A stretch of DNA of 64,000 nucleotides from NCBI RefSeq assembly GCF_016595245.1, contig NZ_JAENHM010000057.1, forward strand, positions 1 to 64,000, in the 5' to 3' direction. A program made the translations under genes and the position numbers. Below the pieces are notes generated by a model. It did not search any database and was not told where the DNA came from. It worked only from the letters and a program-made list of their open reading frames with translations. Origin of the DNA: Azospirillum endophyticum. GTDB lineage: Bacteria; Pseudomonadota; Alphaproteobacteria; Azospirillales; Azospirillaceae. Below, piece by piece: positions 8,882 through 17,810 of this stretch (its first letter is position 1; each line of letters opens with the position of its first letter).

Positions 8882-9088
8882 ATGATGAAAACCAGCTACG
8901 ATCCCGGCACCGACAGCCTGTATATCGAGGTTCGTCCGCTCCCCTCGAAACGGACGGACGAGATCGAACCCGACGTGATGGTCGATTATGGCGCCGACGG
9001 CGAGCCGGTCGGCTACGACATCCAGCATGCCTCAGCCAAAACCGACCTGATCGGACGCCTGATCCTGATGCCGATGGCTGCCGAATAA
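8882..9088 (+). CDS. DUF2283 family small protein
   Basis: A protein of 68 residues (67 if the second of two adjacent ATG codons is used). It starts with the Y-D-P-x-x-D-x-L-Y-I pattern and has the V-D-Y-x-x-x-G-x-x-V-G-(Y/I)-(D/E) pattern that defines DUF2283, a family of short beta-rich proteins with no established role, often found near toxin-antitoxin or mobile genes. It follows the family B repeat with no clear ribosome binding site. Its last 57 bases overlap the 3' end of the convergent epimerase gene. The family is recognised by its pattern; the function is unknown. Confidence 0.75.
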   Translation: MMKTSYDPGTDSLYIEVRPLPSKRTDEIEPDVMVDYGADGEPVGYDIQHASAKTDLIGRLILMPMAAE

Positions 9089-10129
9089 CGTCCGATCGGG
9101 TTCGGGGCCGTCCGCCGGCTGCGCGGGGAGATGGCCCAGCCCTTCCAGCGTCCGGCGTACGGCCAGATCCAGCGGCGTGTGCGGTTCCTCGCCGAGGAAG
9201 GCCAGCAGGCGGCGGTTGTCGAGCCGCACCGGCCTTTGCCACAGATAGCGCATCTCGCTGATCTCGCGGAGCAGCGACACCGCCAGACCGCCCAGCCGCA
9301 CCGCCCACCAGGGCATCCGCCGCACCGGCAGGCCGGGGTCCCCCAGCGCGCGGGCGATGGCCGCGACCATCCCGCCGCCGTCGGCATCCCAATGGCCGCC
9401 CATGTGGAAGACTGCGTCGTCGCCCAGCTCCGCCTCGCGGTCGAGCAACCGCATCGCCGTCTCCGCCACGTCGGGCAGATAGGCCCATTGATGGCCGATT
9501 CCCGGCCGCCCCGGCTGGTTGATCCGGGTCGGCGGCTTGCCGGGCGACAGCAAGCCCTGGCTGAACCAACTGCTGCCGGCTCGCGGGCCAAAGAAGTCAC
9601 CACTACGTAGGATCAACAGCTTCGCCCCCTGCCCCGCCGCAAGATGCAGGCGGCGCTCCATCTCCACCCGGATGGCGCCCTTGCGGGTCGTCGGGTTCTG
9701 CGCCGCCGTCTCCGGGATCAGCGGGAAGACGTCGGGACCGTAATTGTAGACGGTGCCCGGCAGCAGGATGCGGGCGCGGTTGGCGCGGGCCGCGGCGATG
9801 CTGTTGTCGAGCATGGGTAGAACCAACCGGTCCCAATGCCGGTAGGCGGGCGGGTTGACCGCATGGACGATCAGGGCAGCGTCCTCGGCCGCCGCAGCCA
9901 CATCGGCGGCGTTCATCGCGTCGCCGACGATCCAGTCGATGCCGTCCGGCCGCCCGTTGGGCTGCGGTTCCGCCGCCGGCTTGCGCCGCAGGCCACGCAC
10001 CGACCAGCCGCGCGCCGCCAGCGCCCGCGCCATCTCGCCGCCGACCCCGCCGGTCGCCCCCAGGACCAGGGCGGTCCTGCCCGTGCCGGTCGCCTGCCCC
10101 ACTATCGCCGCCTCCATCGCTGCCTCCAT
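9032..10129 (-). CDS. NAD(P)-dependent epimerase/dehydratase (extended SDR)
   Basis: A 365-residue protein with a Rossmann NAD(P)-binding N-terminus: the glycine motif GATGGVGG lies at about residues 24-31. A VNPPAY segment and the TVYNYGPD stretch, where the catalytic tyrosine of extended short-chain dehydrogenases is expected, follow. It resembles the atypical SDR group annotated as NAD-dependent epimerase/dehydratase; the substrate is unknown. The start has two in-phase copies of a 12-base repeat encoding M-E-A-A twice, so initiation could occur at either methionine. It is divergent from the LysR regulator 88 bases away, which is a usual arrangement for a regulator and its target. The C-terminus is encoded antisense to the end of the DUF2283 gene. 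Confidence 0.8.
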   Translation of the reverse strand: MEAAMEAAIVGQATGTGRTALVLGATGGVGGEMARALAARGWSVRGLRRKPAAEPQPNGRPDGIDWIVGDAMNAADVAAAAEDAALIVHAVNPPAYRHWDRLVLPMLDNSIAAARANRARILLPGTVYNYGPDVFPLIPETAAQNPTTRKGAIRVEMERRLHLAAGQGAKLLILRSGDFFGPRAGSSWFSQGLLSPGKPPTRINQPGRPGIGHQWAYLPDVAETAMRLLDREAELGDDAVFHMGGHWDADGGGMVAAIARALGDPGLPVRRMPWWAVRLGGLAVSLLREISEMRYLWQRPVRLDNRRLLAFLGEEPHTPLDLAVRRTLEGLGHLPAQPADGPEPDRTLFGSHRHQDQASDQVGFG

Positions 10130-10182
10130 CGCTGTCCGCCCGGTGATGGCGTAAGGATGGGGCGGACCCCGGCTGAACGGAA

Positions 10183-10210
10183 TTGTCGAACTCCGGCGGG
10201 TGGCTATACT
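10183..10210 (+). promoter_or_regulatory. Putative promoter of the LysR gene
   Basis: TTGTCG (10183-10188) and TATACT (10205-10210) with a 16-base spacer. The predicted transcription start falls at or next to the ATG at 10218, which would give a leaderless mRNA. Confidence 0.5.
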
Positions 10211-10217
10211 GAAATCG

Positions 10218-11108
10218 ATGACCTCACTTCCGCCGAGCTGGGACCTCTACCGCAGTTTCCTGGCGGTGATCCGCGAAGGATCGCTGTCGGCGGCGGCGCG
10301 CGCCCTGGGGTTGACGCAACCGACGCTGGCCCGCCATGTCGCGGCGCTGGAGGCAGCGGTCGGCGGCAGCCTGTTCGTGCGCTCGCCGCGCGGGCTGGAC
10401 CCGACCGACGCGGCGCTGGCCTTGAAGCCGCAGGCGGAGGCGCTGGACGCCGCGGCGTCCGGCCTGTGGCGCACCGCCTCGGGTCTGGGGTCGGAGGTGC
10501 GCGGCACCGTGCGGGTCACCGCCAGCGAGGTGGTGGGCGCCCGCATCCTGCCGGCGATCCTGGCCGGCCTGCGCGCCCGCCATCCGGCGCTGGAGATCGA
10601 GCTGGTGCTGTCCAACACCATCGACGATCTGTTGCAGCGCGACGCCGACGTCGCCGTCCGCATGGTGGAGCCGGAACAGCAGGCGCTGCTGGTGCGGCGG
10701 ATCGGCGTCATCACGGTCGGCATGCACGCCCACCGCGACTACCTCGACCGCCACGGTGTTCCGCAACACCCGGACGATCTGGCCCGCCACAGCCTGATCG
10801 GCTTCGACCGCGAGACGCCGGACATCCGCGCCATGCTGCGGCGGGCGCCGGCCATCGCCCTGCCCCGCTTCGCCCTGCGCTCCGACAGCCATCTGGCCCA
10901 GTTGGCGGCCATCGAGGCCGGGTTCGGCATCGGCATCTGCCAGGTGCCGCTGGCGCGGCGGAACCCGGACCTCCGGCGGGTGCTGGCCGACGCCTTCGAC
11001 ATGCCGATGGGCATGTGGGTCGCCATGCACGAGGATCTGCGCTCCACCCCCCGCTGCCGCGCCGTCTTCGACGGGCTGGCCGCAGGGCTGGTGGATCATC
11101 TGGGGTAG
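10218..11108 (+). CDS. LysR family transcriptional regulator
   Basis: A 296-residue regulator with the LysR winged helix-turn-helix at about residues 8-60 (FLAVIREGSLSAAARALGLT then QPTLARHVAALE) and a periplasmic-binding-like effector domain from about residue 85. Length is normal. A GTG six codons upstream is also in frame, but it lies inside the predicted promoter, so the ATG at 10218 is preferred. The gene is divergent from the epimerase/dehydratase gene, which is the most likely target together with autorepression, as is usual for LysR proteins. The ligand is unknown. Confidence 0.9.
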   Translation: MTSLPPSWDLYRSFLAVIREGSLSAAARALGLTQPTLARHVAALEAAVGGSLFVRSPRGLDPTDAALALKPQAEALDAAASGLWRTASGLGSEVRGTVRVTASEVVGARILPAILAGLRARHPALEIELVLSNTIDDLLQRDADVAVRMVEPEQQALLVRRIGVITVGMHAHRDYLDRHGVPQHPDDLARHSLIGFDRETPDIRAMLRRAPAIALPRFALRSDSHLAQLAAIEAGFGIGICQVPLARRNPDLRRVLADAFDMPMGMWVAMHEDLRSTPRCRAVFDGLAAGLVDHLG

Positions 11109-11134
11109 CGTCAACCGGTCTAGCCCACGCGGCG

Positions 11135-12124
<990 letters not shown>

Positions 12125-12127
12125 TCA

Positions 12128-12155
12128 TTGATGGAAACAAAAGAACTCAAATAAT
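12128..12155 (+). promoter_or_regulatory. Putative promoter of the doxX-like gene
   Basis: TTGATG (12128-12133) and AATAAT (12150-12155) with a 16-base spacer in an AT-rich patch of the ldh-doxX divergent gap. It would give a leader of about 105 bases before the ATG at 12269. Confidence 0.4.
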
Positions 12156-12268
12156 GGCCGGGTGTGTGTCGCGGACTTCCTCCGCCCCCTGCCTGTCAGC
12201 CAGCATTCTCATCCGGGACTTTCCAGCCAAACGGGCAAGATCCTCTAAAATTGTAAGGATTGATCATC

Positions 12269-12739
12269 ATGTCCACTGGATTGGCAAACAACAGCGTTTC
12301 TCATGCCGGTCACGACACCTCGCCGCTCGCTGCACTGATCGGCCCGGCGATCCTGCCCGACCGCTTCTCACCGGCGCTGCCGATGAACATGGTGCGCATT
12401 CTCCTGGGCCTGTTCTACACCCCGCACATCTATCAGAAGCTGAGCGGCATCGATGCCTCCCTGGGCTTCTTCGCCAAGGCCGGCTTGGAGCCGGCGCCGC
12501 TGTTCCTTGGCCTCGCCATCCTCTGCGAATCCCTGGCCCTGGTGACGCTCGTCGGCGGCTTCTTCACCCGCTGGACCGCTCTGCTGTCGGCCGGCTGCAT
12601 GGTGGTGGCCGCCTATGCCACCTTCGCCACCAAGGGGGTCAACTGGTACTGGGCCAAGGGCGGGGTGGAGTATCTGGTGCTGTGGGGGCTGCTGTCGCTG
12701 GCGGTGTCGGCCGACGCGTGGCGCCGGTCGTCCCGCTGA
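12269..12739 (+). CDS. DoxX family membrane protein
   Basis: A 156-residue integral membrane protein with four predicted spans, the first (about residues 40-58) beginning MVRILLGLFYTPHIYQKLSG, a typical DoxX/DoxD-like start. The later spans are LGLAILCESLALVTLVGGFF, an alanine-rich LLSAGCMVVAAYATFA and a C-terminal LVLWGLLSLAVSA. Family members often sit near redox enzymes, and some are implicated in oxidative stress or quinone-linked oxidoreduction, but no catalytic role can be read here. The ATG has an AAGGA ribosome binding site nine bases upstream, which favours it over the in-frame TTG three codons earlier. It stands alone, divergent from ldh. Confidence 0.85.
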   Translation: MSTGLANNSVSHAGHDTSPLAALIGPAILPDRFSPALPMNMVRILLGLFYTPHIYQKLSGIDASLGFFAKAGLEPAPLFLGLAILCESLALVTLVGGFFTRWTALLSAGCMVVAAYATFATKGVNWYWAKGGVEYLVLWGLLSLAVSADAWRRSSR

Positions 12740-12929
12740 GCGGAACGGGCACCGCCCGACCGGAACCGGCGCGACGAAACGCCTCTTGCCCAATGGTCAT
12801 ACCAGCCCTTAATGTTGCGTCGCAGCAAATGGCGGGGATGAAAGTCCGGGCTTGCGCTGTTCGTCATCAAAACCGTCGGTGTCCCGTGGCAGACTGGGAC
12901 CGGCGCCTATCCCAGCACCGGATCCGGTC

Positions 12930-15626
12930 ATGACCGTTCGCAACCTCGACAAGCTGTTCAAGCCCGCCTCGATCGCCCTGATCGGCGCCAGCCGCAAACC
13001 GGGCACGGTGGGCGCCGTGGTGGCGCGCAACCTGTTCCAGGCCGGCTTCGACGGTCCGGTGATGCCGGTCAACCCGACCGAACGCGCGGTGGAAGGGGTG
13101 CTGACCTACAAGACGGTGGACAGCCTGCCGATCACGCCGGATCTGGGCGTCATCTGCACGGCGCCCGATACGGTGGCGGCGACCATCGACGCGCTGGGCA
13201 AGCGCGGCACCAAGGCCGCCATCGTCATGACCAAGGGCATGTCGGCCGACCAGATCCAGACGATGCTGGAGACGGCGAAGCCCTATCTGATGCGGGTGCT
13301 GGGACCGAACAGCCTGGGCGCCATGGTGCCGGCCCGCGGCATGAACGCCAGCTTCGCGCCGGTGGCGCCGCGCAAGGGCGACGTGGCGCTGGTGGCGCAG
13401 AGCTCGATGGTGCTGACCTCCGTCGCCGACTGGGCGACCTCGCGCGGCATCGGCTTCTCGCATCTGGTGTCGCTTGGCGAGCGCGGCGACGTCGATTTCG
13501 GCGACCTGCTGGACTATCTGGCCAGCGACGTCACGGTGCGCGCCATCCTGCTCTATATCGAGAGCATCACGCATGCCCGCAAATTCATGTCGGCCGCCCG
13601 GTCCGCCTCGCGCCAGAAGCCGGTGATCGTCATCAAGGCCGGCCGGTCGGACGAAGCGCAGGAGGCCGCAGCTTCCCACACCGGGGCGCTGGCGGTGTCG
13701 GACGCCGTCTACGACGCGGTGTTCCGCCGCGCCGGCGTGCTGCGGGTGAACGATCTGGCCGAACTGTTCGATGCCGCCGGCACGCTGGGCACCGGGGTGC
13801 CGATCACCGGCGACCGGCTGGCGATCCTGACCAACGGCGGCGGCATGGGGGTGATGGCCACCGACAAGCTGATCCAGGCCGGCGGCCGGCTCGCCGCTTT
13901 GGCGCCGGAGACGCAGGAGGCGCTGGCAGGGCCGCTCGGCCCCCAGCCAGGCGGGGCGCCCTTCCGCAACCCGCTGCGCATCGGCGCCGACGCGACGCCC
14001 AAGCGCTATGCCGAGGCGCTGAACGCGCTGATGCAGGACACCGGCAACGACGCGGTGCTGGTCCTGCACTGCCCCTCCGCCCTGACCGACAGCGAAGCCA
14101 TCGCCCAGGCGGTGGCGGAGACGGTGCAGGCCAACAAGGCGCGCCGCCATCCGGTGCTGACCAGCTGGATCGGCGACCAGTCGGCGGTGGGGGCGCGCAA
14201 GCTGTTCGCCGACGGCCGCATCCCGACCTACAGCGGCCCGTCGGACGCGGTGCGCGCCTTCATGCATCTGGTGCGCTACCGCCGCAGCCAGCAGCTTCTG
14301 ATGGAGACCCCGCCGTCGGTGGCGGAGGATTTCCAGCCCGACGAGATCACCGTGAAGAAGGTGGTCTCCCGCGCCATGGCCGAGAAGCGCGAGTGGCTGA
14401 GCGAGTATGAGGCCAAGCGCGTGCTGGCCGCCTACGGCATCCCGGTGGTCGACACCCGCGTCGCCCAGACGCCGGCGGAGGCGGCGACCGCCGCCCGCGT
14501 CATCGGCGGACCGATCGCGCTGAAGATCCTGTCGCACGACATCACCCACAAGTCCGACGTCGGCGGCGTCGTGCTCGGCCTGACCAGCCCGGATCAGGTG
14601 AGGGAGGAGGCCGAGGCGATGCTGGCCCGCGTCGCCGAGCTGGCGCCCGAGGCACGGATCGAGGGCTTCACCGTGCAGGAAATGGCCGTCCGTCCCGACG
14701 CCTACGAGCTGATCGTCGGCATGACCGAGAACGAGATGTTCGGCCCGGTCCTGCTGTTCGGCGAGGGCGGCATCGGCGTCGAGGTGGTGGAGGATTACGC
14801 GCTGGCCCTGCCGCCGCTGAACATGAAGCTGGCGGCCGAGCAGATGAGCCGCACCCGCATCCACCGGCAGCTCCAGGGCTACCGCTCGCGCGCGGCGGTC
14901 GATCTGGACACGGTGGCGCTGACCCTGAACAAGGTCAGCCAGCTGGTGGTCGACTTCCCCGAGATCGCGGAGCTGGACATCAACCCGCTGCTGGCCGATG
15001 CCGACGGCGTGATGGCGCTGGACGCCCGCATCAAGGTGGGCGTGCCGGCGCTGCCGGGAGCGGCCCGGCTGGCGATCCGCCCCTATCCCAAGGCGCTGGA
15101 GGACCGCATCACCATCAAGGACGGACGCCAGTTCTTCGTCCGCCCGATCCTGCCGGAGGACGAGCCGCTGGTGCACCATCTGGTGGAGAACCAGACGGCG
15201 GAAGACCTGCGCCTGCGCTTCTTTGCGCCGCTGAAGCGGCTGTCGCATCAGGCGGCGGCGCGGCTGACCCAGATCGACTACGACCGCGAGATGGGGCTGA
15301 TCGCCGTCGGCCCCGACCCGCAGACCGGCGACACCATCATGTACGGCGTGGTGCGCATCACCGCCGATCCCGACAACCGCCGCGCCGAATATGCGGTGAT
15401 GGTGCGGTCCGACATGAAGGGCCAAGGGCTGGGCTATATCCTGATGAACAAGATCCTCGATTACGCCCGTTCGCGCGGCATCCGGGAAGTCTATGGCGAG
15501 GTCCTGCGCGAGAACACCAACATGCTGAACATGTGCCGCGCCCTGGGATTCGTCCGCAAGGAGAACCTGGACGAACCCGGCGTGGTGGAGGTGCGGATCG
15601 AGCTGGGCGGCGGGCTGGCGGCGTAA
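12930..15626 (+). CDS. Fused ADP-forming acyl-CoA synthetase / GNAT protein lysine acetyltransferase (PatZ/YfiQ-like)
   Basis: An 898-residue protein with the order of enterobacterial Pat/YfiQ. An NDP-forming acyl-CoA synthetase part comes first: a CoA-binding Rossmann domain (about residues 1-130, starting near FKPASIALIGAS), a succinyl-CoA-synthetase-like domain with the SHTGALA motif near residue 250, and an ATP-grasp domain at about 480-700. A C-terminal GNAT acetyltransferase domain follows (about 730-890) with the acetyl-CoA pyrophosphate loop KGQGLG near residue 830. In the known proteins the synthetase part is catalytically silent and regulatory, and the GNAT domain acetylates lysines of enzymes such as acetyl-CoA synthetase. 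Here the histidine of the SHTGA loop is retained, so synthetase activity cannot be excluded. The ATG at 12930 matches the family start. The gene is monocistronic. Confidence 0.88.
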   Translation: MTVRNLDKLFKPASIALIGASRKPGTVGAVVARNLFQAGFDGPVMPVNPTERAVEGVLTYKTVDSLPITPDLGVICTAPDTVAATIDALGKRGTKAAIVMTKGMSADQIQTMLETAKPYLMRVLGPNSLGAMVPARGMNASFAPVAPRKGDVALVAQSSMVLTSVADWATSRGIGFSHLVSLGERGDVDFGDLLDYLASDVTVRAILLYIESITHARKFMSAARSASRQKPVIVIKAGRSDEAQEAAASHTGALAVSDAVYDAVFRRAGVLRVNDLAELFDAAGTLGTGVPITGDRLAILTNGGGMGVMATDKLIQAGGRLAALAPETQEALAGPLGPQPGGAPFRNPLRIGADATPKRYAEALNALMQDTGNDAVLVLHCPSALTDSEAIAQAVAETVQANKARRHPVLTSWIGDQSAVGARKLFADGRIPTYSGPSDAVRAFMHLVRYRRSQQLLMETPPSVAEDFQPDEITVKKVVSRAMAEKREWLSEYEAKRVLAAYGIPVVDTRVAQTPAEAATAARVIGGPIALKILSHDITHKSDVGGVVLGLTSPDQVREEAEAMLARVAELAPEARIEGFTVQEMAVRPDAYELIVGMTENEMFGPVLLFGEGGIGVEVVEDYALALPPLNMKLAAEQMSRTRIHRQLQGYRSRAAVDLDTVALTLNKVSQLVVDFPEIAELDINPLLADADGVMALDARIKVGVPALPGAARLAIRPYPKALEDRITIKDGRQFFVRPILPEDEPLVHHLVENQTAEDLRLRFFAPLKRLSHQAAARLTQIDYDREMGLIAVGPDPQTGDTIMYGVVRITADPDNRRAEYAVMVRSDMKGQGLGYILMNKILDYARSRGIREVYGEVLRENTNMLNMCRALGFVRKENLDEPGVVEVRIELGGGLAA

Positions 15627-15683
15627 AGGTTCCTATACCGGCGGTTGATGGCGGCAGTTGACTACAGGCACGGATGGGGCAAT

Positions 15684-15733
15684 ATCAGGCTTGGCGGGCA
15701 GGGGGATTCCGCCCCCCTGCCCGCCAGCCCGAT
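15684..15733 (-). terminator. Long hairpin directly after the 23-aa ORF
   Basis: Arms of 21-22 bases (ATC.GGCT.GGCGGGCAGGGGG and its complement) pair at about 20 positions around a short loop. On the minus strand the hairpin begins one base after the TAG of the tiny ORF. No clear T run follows. It probably defines the RNA 3' end or protects it. Confidence 0.6.
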
Positions 15734-15734
15734 G

Positions 15735-15806
15735 CTAGCTGAAGAGATCAAGCAAATGCTTGACGATCTCCAACGCCAGGATCAGGAGTTGGAGGATTTC
15801 CTTCAT
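15735..15806 (-). CDS. 23-residue hydrophobic amphipathic peptide (TisB/DinQ-like, candidate type I toxin)
   Basis: This short frame encodes MKEILQLLILALEIVKHLLD followed by LFS, then TAG. It is leucine/isoleucine-rich with charged residues spaced to give one amphipathic membrane helix. In composition and in the pattern E-(I/L)-(V/I)-(K/R)-x-L-L-x-L it resembles the E. coli type I toxins TisB and DinQ, which depolarise the inner membrane. An AAGGAG ribosome binding site (15815-15820) sits eight bases before the ATG, a perfect 10-bp hairpin lies just upstream, and a long hairpin follows the stop. These make a compact transcription unit between two unrelated genes. What is seen: ORF, ribosome binding site, structures. 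What is inferred: toxin function. No antisense RNA was identified, and no SOS box (GTTC-N7-GTTC) is evident. Confidence 0.55.
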   Translation of the reverse strand: MKEILQLLILALEIVKHLLDLFS

Positions 15807-15830
15807 CCTCTGTTCTCCTTGTGCGCAGCG

Positions 15831-15877
15831 GGGATGGCGGCCAGTCCGCCATCCCATCCGCGCCGCCACTGTGGCGC
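15831..15877 (-). promoter_or_regulatory. Structured 5' leader of the 23-aa ORF
   Basis: A perfect 10-bp hairpin, GGGATGGCGG / CCGCCATCCC with a five-base loop (15831-15855), lies 11 bases upstream of the ribosome binding site. A second short stem (GCGCC / GGCGC) follows at 15860-15877. Such structure is common in leaders of type I toxin mRNAs, where it controls ribosome access. Confidence 0.5.
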
Positions 15878-15958
15878 ACGCATAGGTATTGCGGAAGCGC
15901 TTTCACTCGCAAAATCGGAAATTCCGGGGACTGCGGCTCGCCGTTGCGGAGGTCGCCG

Positions 15959-16789
15959 CTACGCCGGTTCCAGCACCACCTTCACGTCGGCGGGCGGACC
16001 GAAGAAGGGGGCCGAGGTGATCAGCAGGCGGCAGCCGGCCGCGGCATAGGCGGCGGCGTTCGCCTCGGTCACGCCGCCGGCCGGGGCCACCACCGGCGGC
16101 GGGGTCAGCCCGCGCGTCGCGTCAATCACCGCGCGGGCGGCGGCGGGCGGCAGCTTCTCCAGCTGGATGACGTCGGCACCGGCCTGTGCGAAGGCCACCG
16201 CCTCCTCCACCGAACCGACCTCCACCACGATCTTCTTTTCCGGGGCCTTGCGGCGGAGGGCTGAGATCCAAGCATCATGCCCTTCGGTCAGGAAGGCACG
16301 GTGTTCGGGGAAGACCAGCAGCGTTTCCGACAGACCCAGCCGGTGCATCACCGCCCCGCCCGCCTGCACCGCCTTGACGCTGAGATCCTTGGCACCGGGG
16401 AAGTTCTTGCGGGTGCAGGCGACGGTGACGCCGGGGGCGGCCTCGACGATGCGGCGAGCGCGGGTGGCGATGCCGGAGGCGTATTCGACCAGGGTCTGCG
16501 CCACCTTCCAGGCACGGTGCAGCGATCCGGCCGGGCCGTCGGCCTCCAGGAAGGTCACGGCGGCATCGATGGCGGTACCGCTGGGCTGGACGCGCAGGAT
16601 ATGGCCGCCCGCCTTCTCCACCAGCCGCGCCGCCTCCTCCGTCCCCGCCAGCACCATGGCACCGCGGGCGGCGAAGCTCATCCGCGCCGGGCGGGCGGCG
16701 ATGCCGAGCGCGTCGGTGGTCAGGTCGCCGTAGGGAACATCCTGCGCCAGAAGCGCGTCGAGGGCGGCATCGGGCAGGAGGATCGTCAT
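15959..16789 (-). CDS. modD: ModD (nicotinate-nucleotide pyrophosphorylase-like, molybdenum-associated)
   Basis: A 276-residue protein of the quinolinate phosphoribosyltransferase fold. The order PYGDLTTDALGI at the N-terminus, TRKNFPGAKDLSVKAVQAGG in the middle and VVAPAGGVT near the C-terminus matches the ModD subgroup, which is usually linked to molybdate transport genes, rather than NadC of NAD synthesis. ModD has no settled biochemical role. No molybdate transporter is in this window, so the usual context is missing. The ATG at 16789 is the first methionine and matches the family start. The next gene downstream on the other side (corA) ends 25 bases upstream, so it may be the last gene of the yggT-yggU-folD-corA-modD transcript. 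Confidence 0.85.
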   Translation of the reverse strand: MTILLPDAALDALLAQDVPYGDLTTDALGIAARPARMSFAARGAMVLAGTEEAARLVEKAGGHILRVQPSGTAIDAAVTFLEADGPAGSLHRAWKVAQTLVEYASGIATRARRIVEAAPGVTVACTRKNFPGAKDLSVKAVQAGGAVMHRLGLSETLLVFPEHRAFLTEGHDAWISALRRKAPEKKIVVEVGSVEEAVAFAQAGADVIQLEKLPPAAARAVIDATRGLTPPPVVAPAGGVTEANAAAYAAAGCRLLITSAPFFGPPADVKVVLEPA

Positions 16790-16814
16790 CGGGGTGTCCC
16801 TCTTGGAGTTGGGC

Positions 16815-17810
16815 CTACAGCCAGCCGCGCCGGCGGAAGTACCAGAGCGGGACCACCGCCGACAGCACCATCAGCAGGATGGCCATCGGATAGCCGAAGT
16901 CCCAGTCGAGTTCCGGCATGTGCTTGAAGTTCATGCCGTAGGCCGACGCGATCAGCGTCGGCGGCATCAGCGCCACCGAGACGACCGAGAAGATCTTGAT
17001 GATGGCGTTCTGTTCGATGTTGATCAGGCCCAGCGTGGCGTCGAGCAGGAAGTTCGCCTCGTGCGCCAGGAAGCCTGCATGCTCGGTCAGCGAGCGCAAG
17101 TCGCGCGTCATCGTCTTCAGCGCGGTCTTCTGGTCCTTGTTCAGCCGGCCGCCGCTGACCGAGGTCATGAACACCACCAGCCGGTCGAGGCCGGCCAGGC
17201 TGTCGCGCACCTTGTGGGTCAGGTCGCCGGCCCGGCCGATGCCGCGCAGGACGTCCTGCAGTTCGTCCGGCTTCTTGGCCGCCTTGCCGAAGCCGCCGCC
17301 GTCCAGCGAATCGTCGAAGATGCGGGCCGACAGCTCGTCGATGCGGCCGCCGACCAGTTCCAACACGTCGGCCACCCGGTCGATCACCGCATCGAGCAGG
17401 CCGAACAGCGCGCTTTCCCCGGTCGCCAGCAGCTCCGGCTGGCGGACGCTGCGGGCGGCGAAGGTGATGACCGGCAGCGGTTCGGTGTAGCGCAGGGTGA
17501 TCAGGTGGCGCGGGGTCAGGACGAAGGTCAGTTCGCCCTGCTCCGGATGGGGCGAGGTGGCGCGCGAGATGATCGAGGAGGTCATGTAGATCCCCTCCCC
17601 CTCGACGTAGAGCTGGCTGGAGGCCTCGATCTCCTTCATCTCCTCGCGCGTCGGCAGGTCGCAGCCGGTCAGCGCGCCGACATGGCCGCGCTCGGCTTCG
17701 GTCGGGCGCAGAAGATCGATCCAGACCGCCCCGCCCGGCAATTCCTCGCCGAGTTCCAGCGGCTGGCGCACCACCCGTCCATCCTCGGCACGGGCGTGGA
17801 CGGTGATCAA
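16815..17810 (-). CDS. corA: CorA-like divalent cation transporter
   Basis: A 331-residue inner-membrane transporter for magnesium (or cobalt, nickel or zinc in relatives). A large cytoplasmic N-terminal domain is followed by a long helix and two C-terminal membrane spans. The first span is followed by the signature YGMNF, which forms the selectivity loop, and the second ends in a short basic tail (RRRGWL). The most likely start is TTG at 17810, overlapping the folD stop in a TTGA junction, which implies translational coupling; an open frame continues upstream inside folD but is a shadow. The gene is the fourth of a tight minus-strand operon after yggT, yggU and folD. Whether the ion is magnesium or zinc is not resolved. 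Confidence 0.9.
   Translation of the reverse strand: MITVHARAEDGRVVRQPLELGEELPGGAVWIDLLRPTEAERGHVGALTGCDLPTREEMKEIEASSQLYVEGEGIYMTSSIISRATSPHPEQGELTFVLTPRHLITLRYTEPLPVITFAARSVRQPELLATGESALFGLLDAVIDRVADVLELVGGRIDELSARIFDDSLDGGGFGKAAKKPDELQDVLRGIGRAGDLTHKVRDSLAGLDRLVVFMTSVSGGRLNKDQKTALKTMTRDLRSLTEHAGFLAHEANFLLDATLGLINIEQNAIIKIFSVVSVALMPPTLIASAYGMNFKHMPELDWDFGYPMAILLMVLSAVVPLWYFRRRGWL

Noticed and set aside
15645-16049. Plus-strand frame of 134 codons over the tiny peptide region
   Set aside because: It has no ribosome binding site and lies antisense to the 23-codon unit and to modD; the acidic helix is a by-product of the complementary leucine codons.
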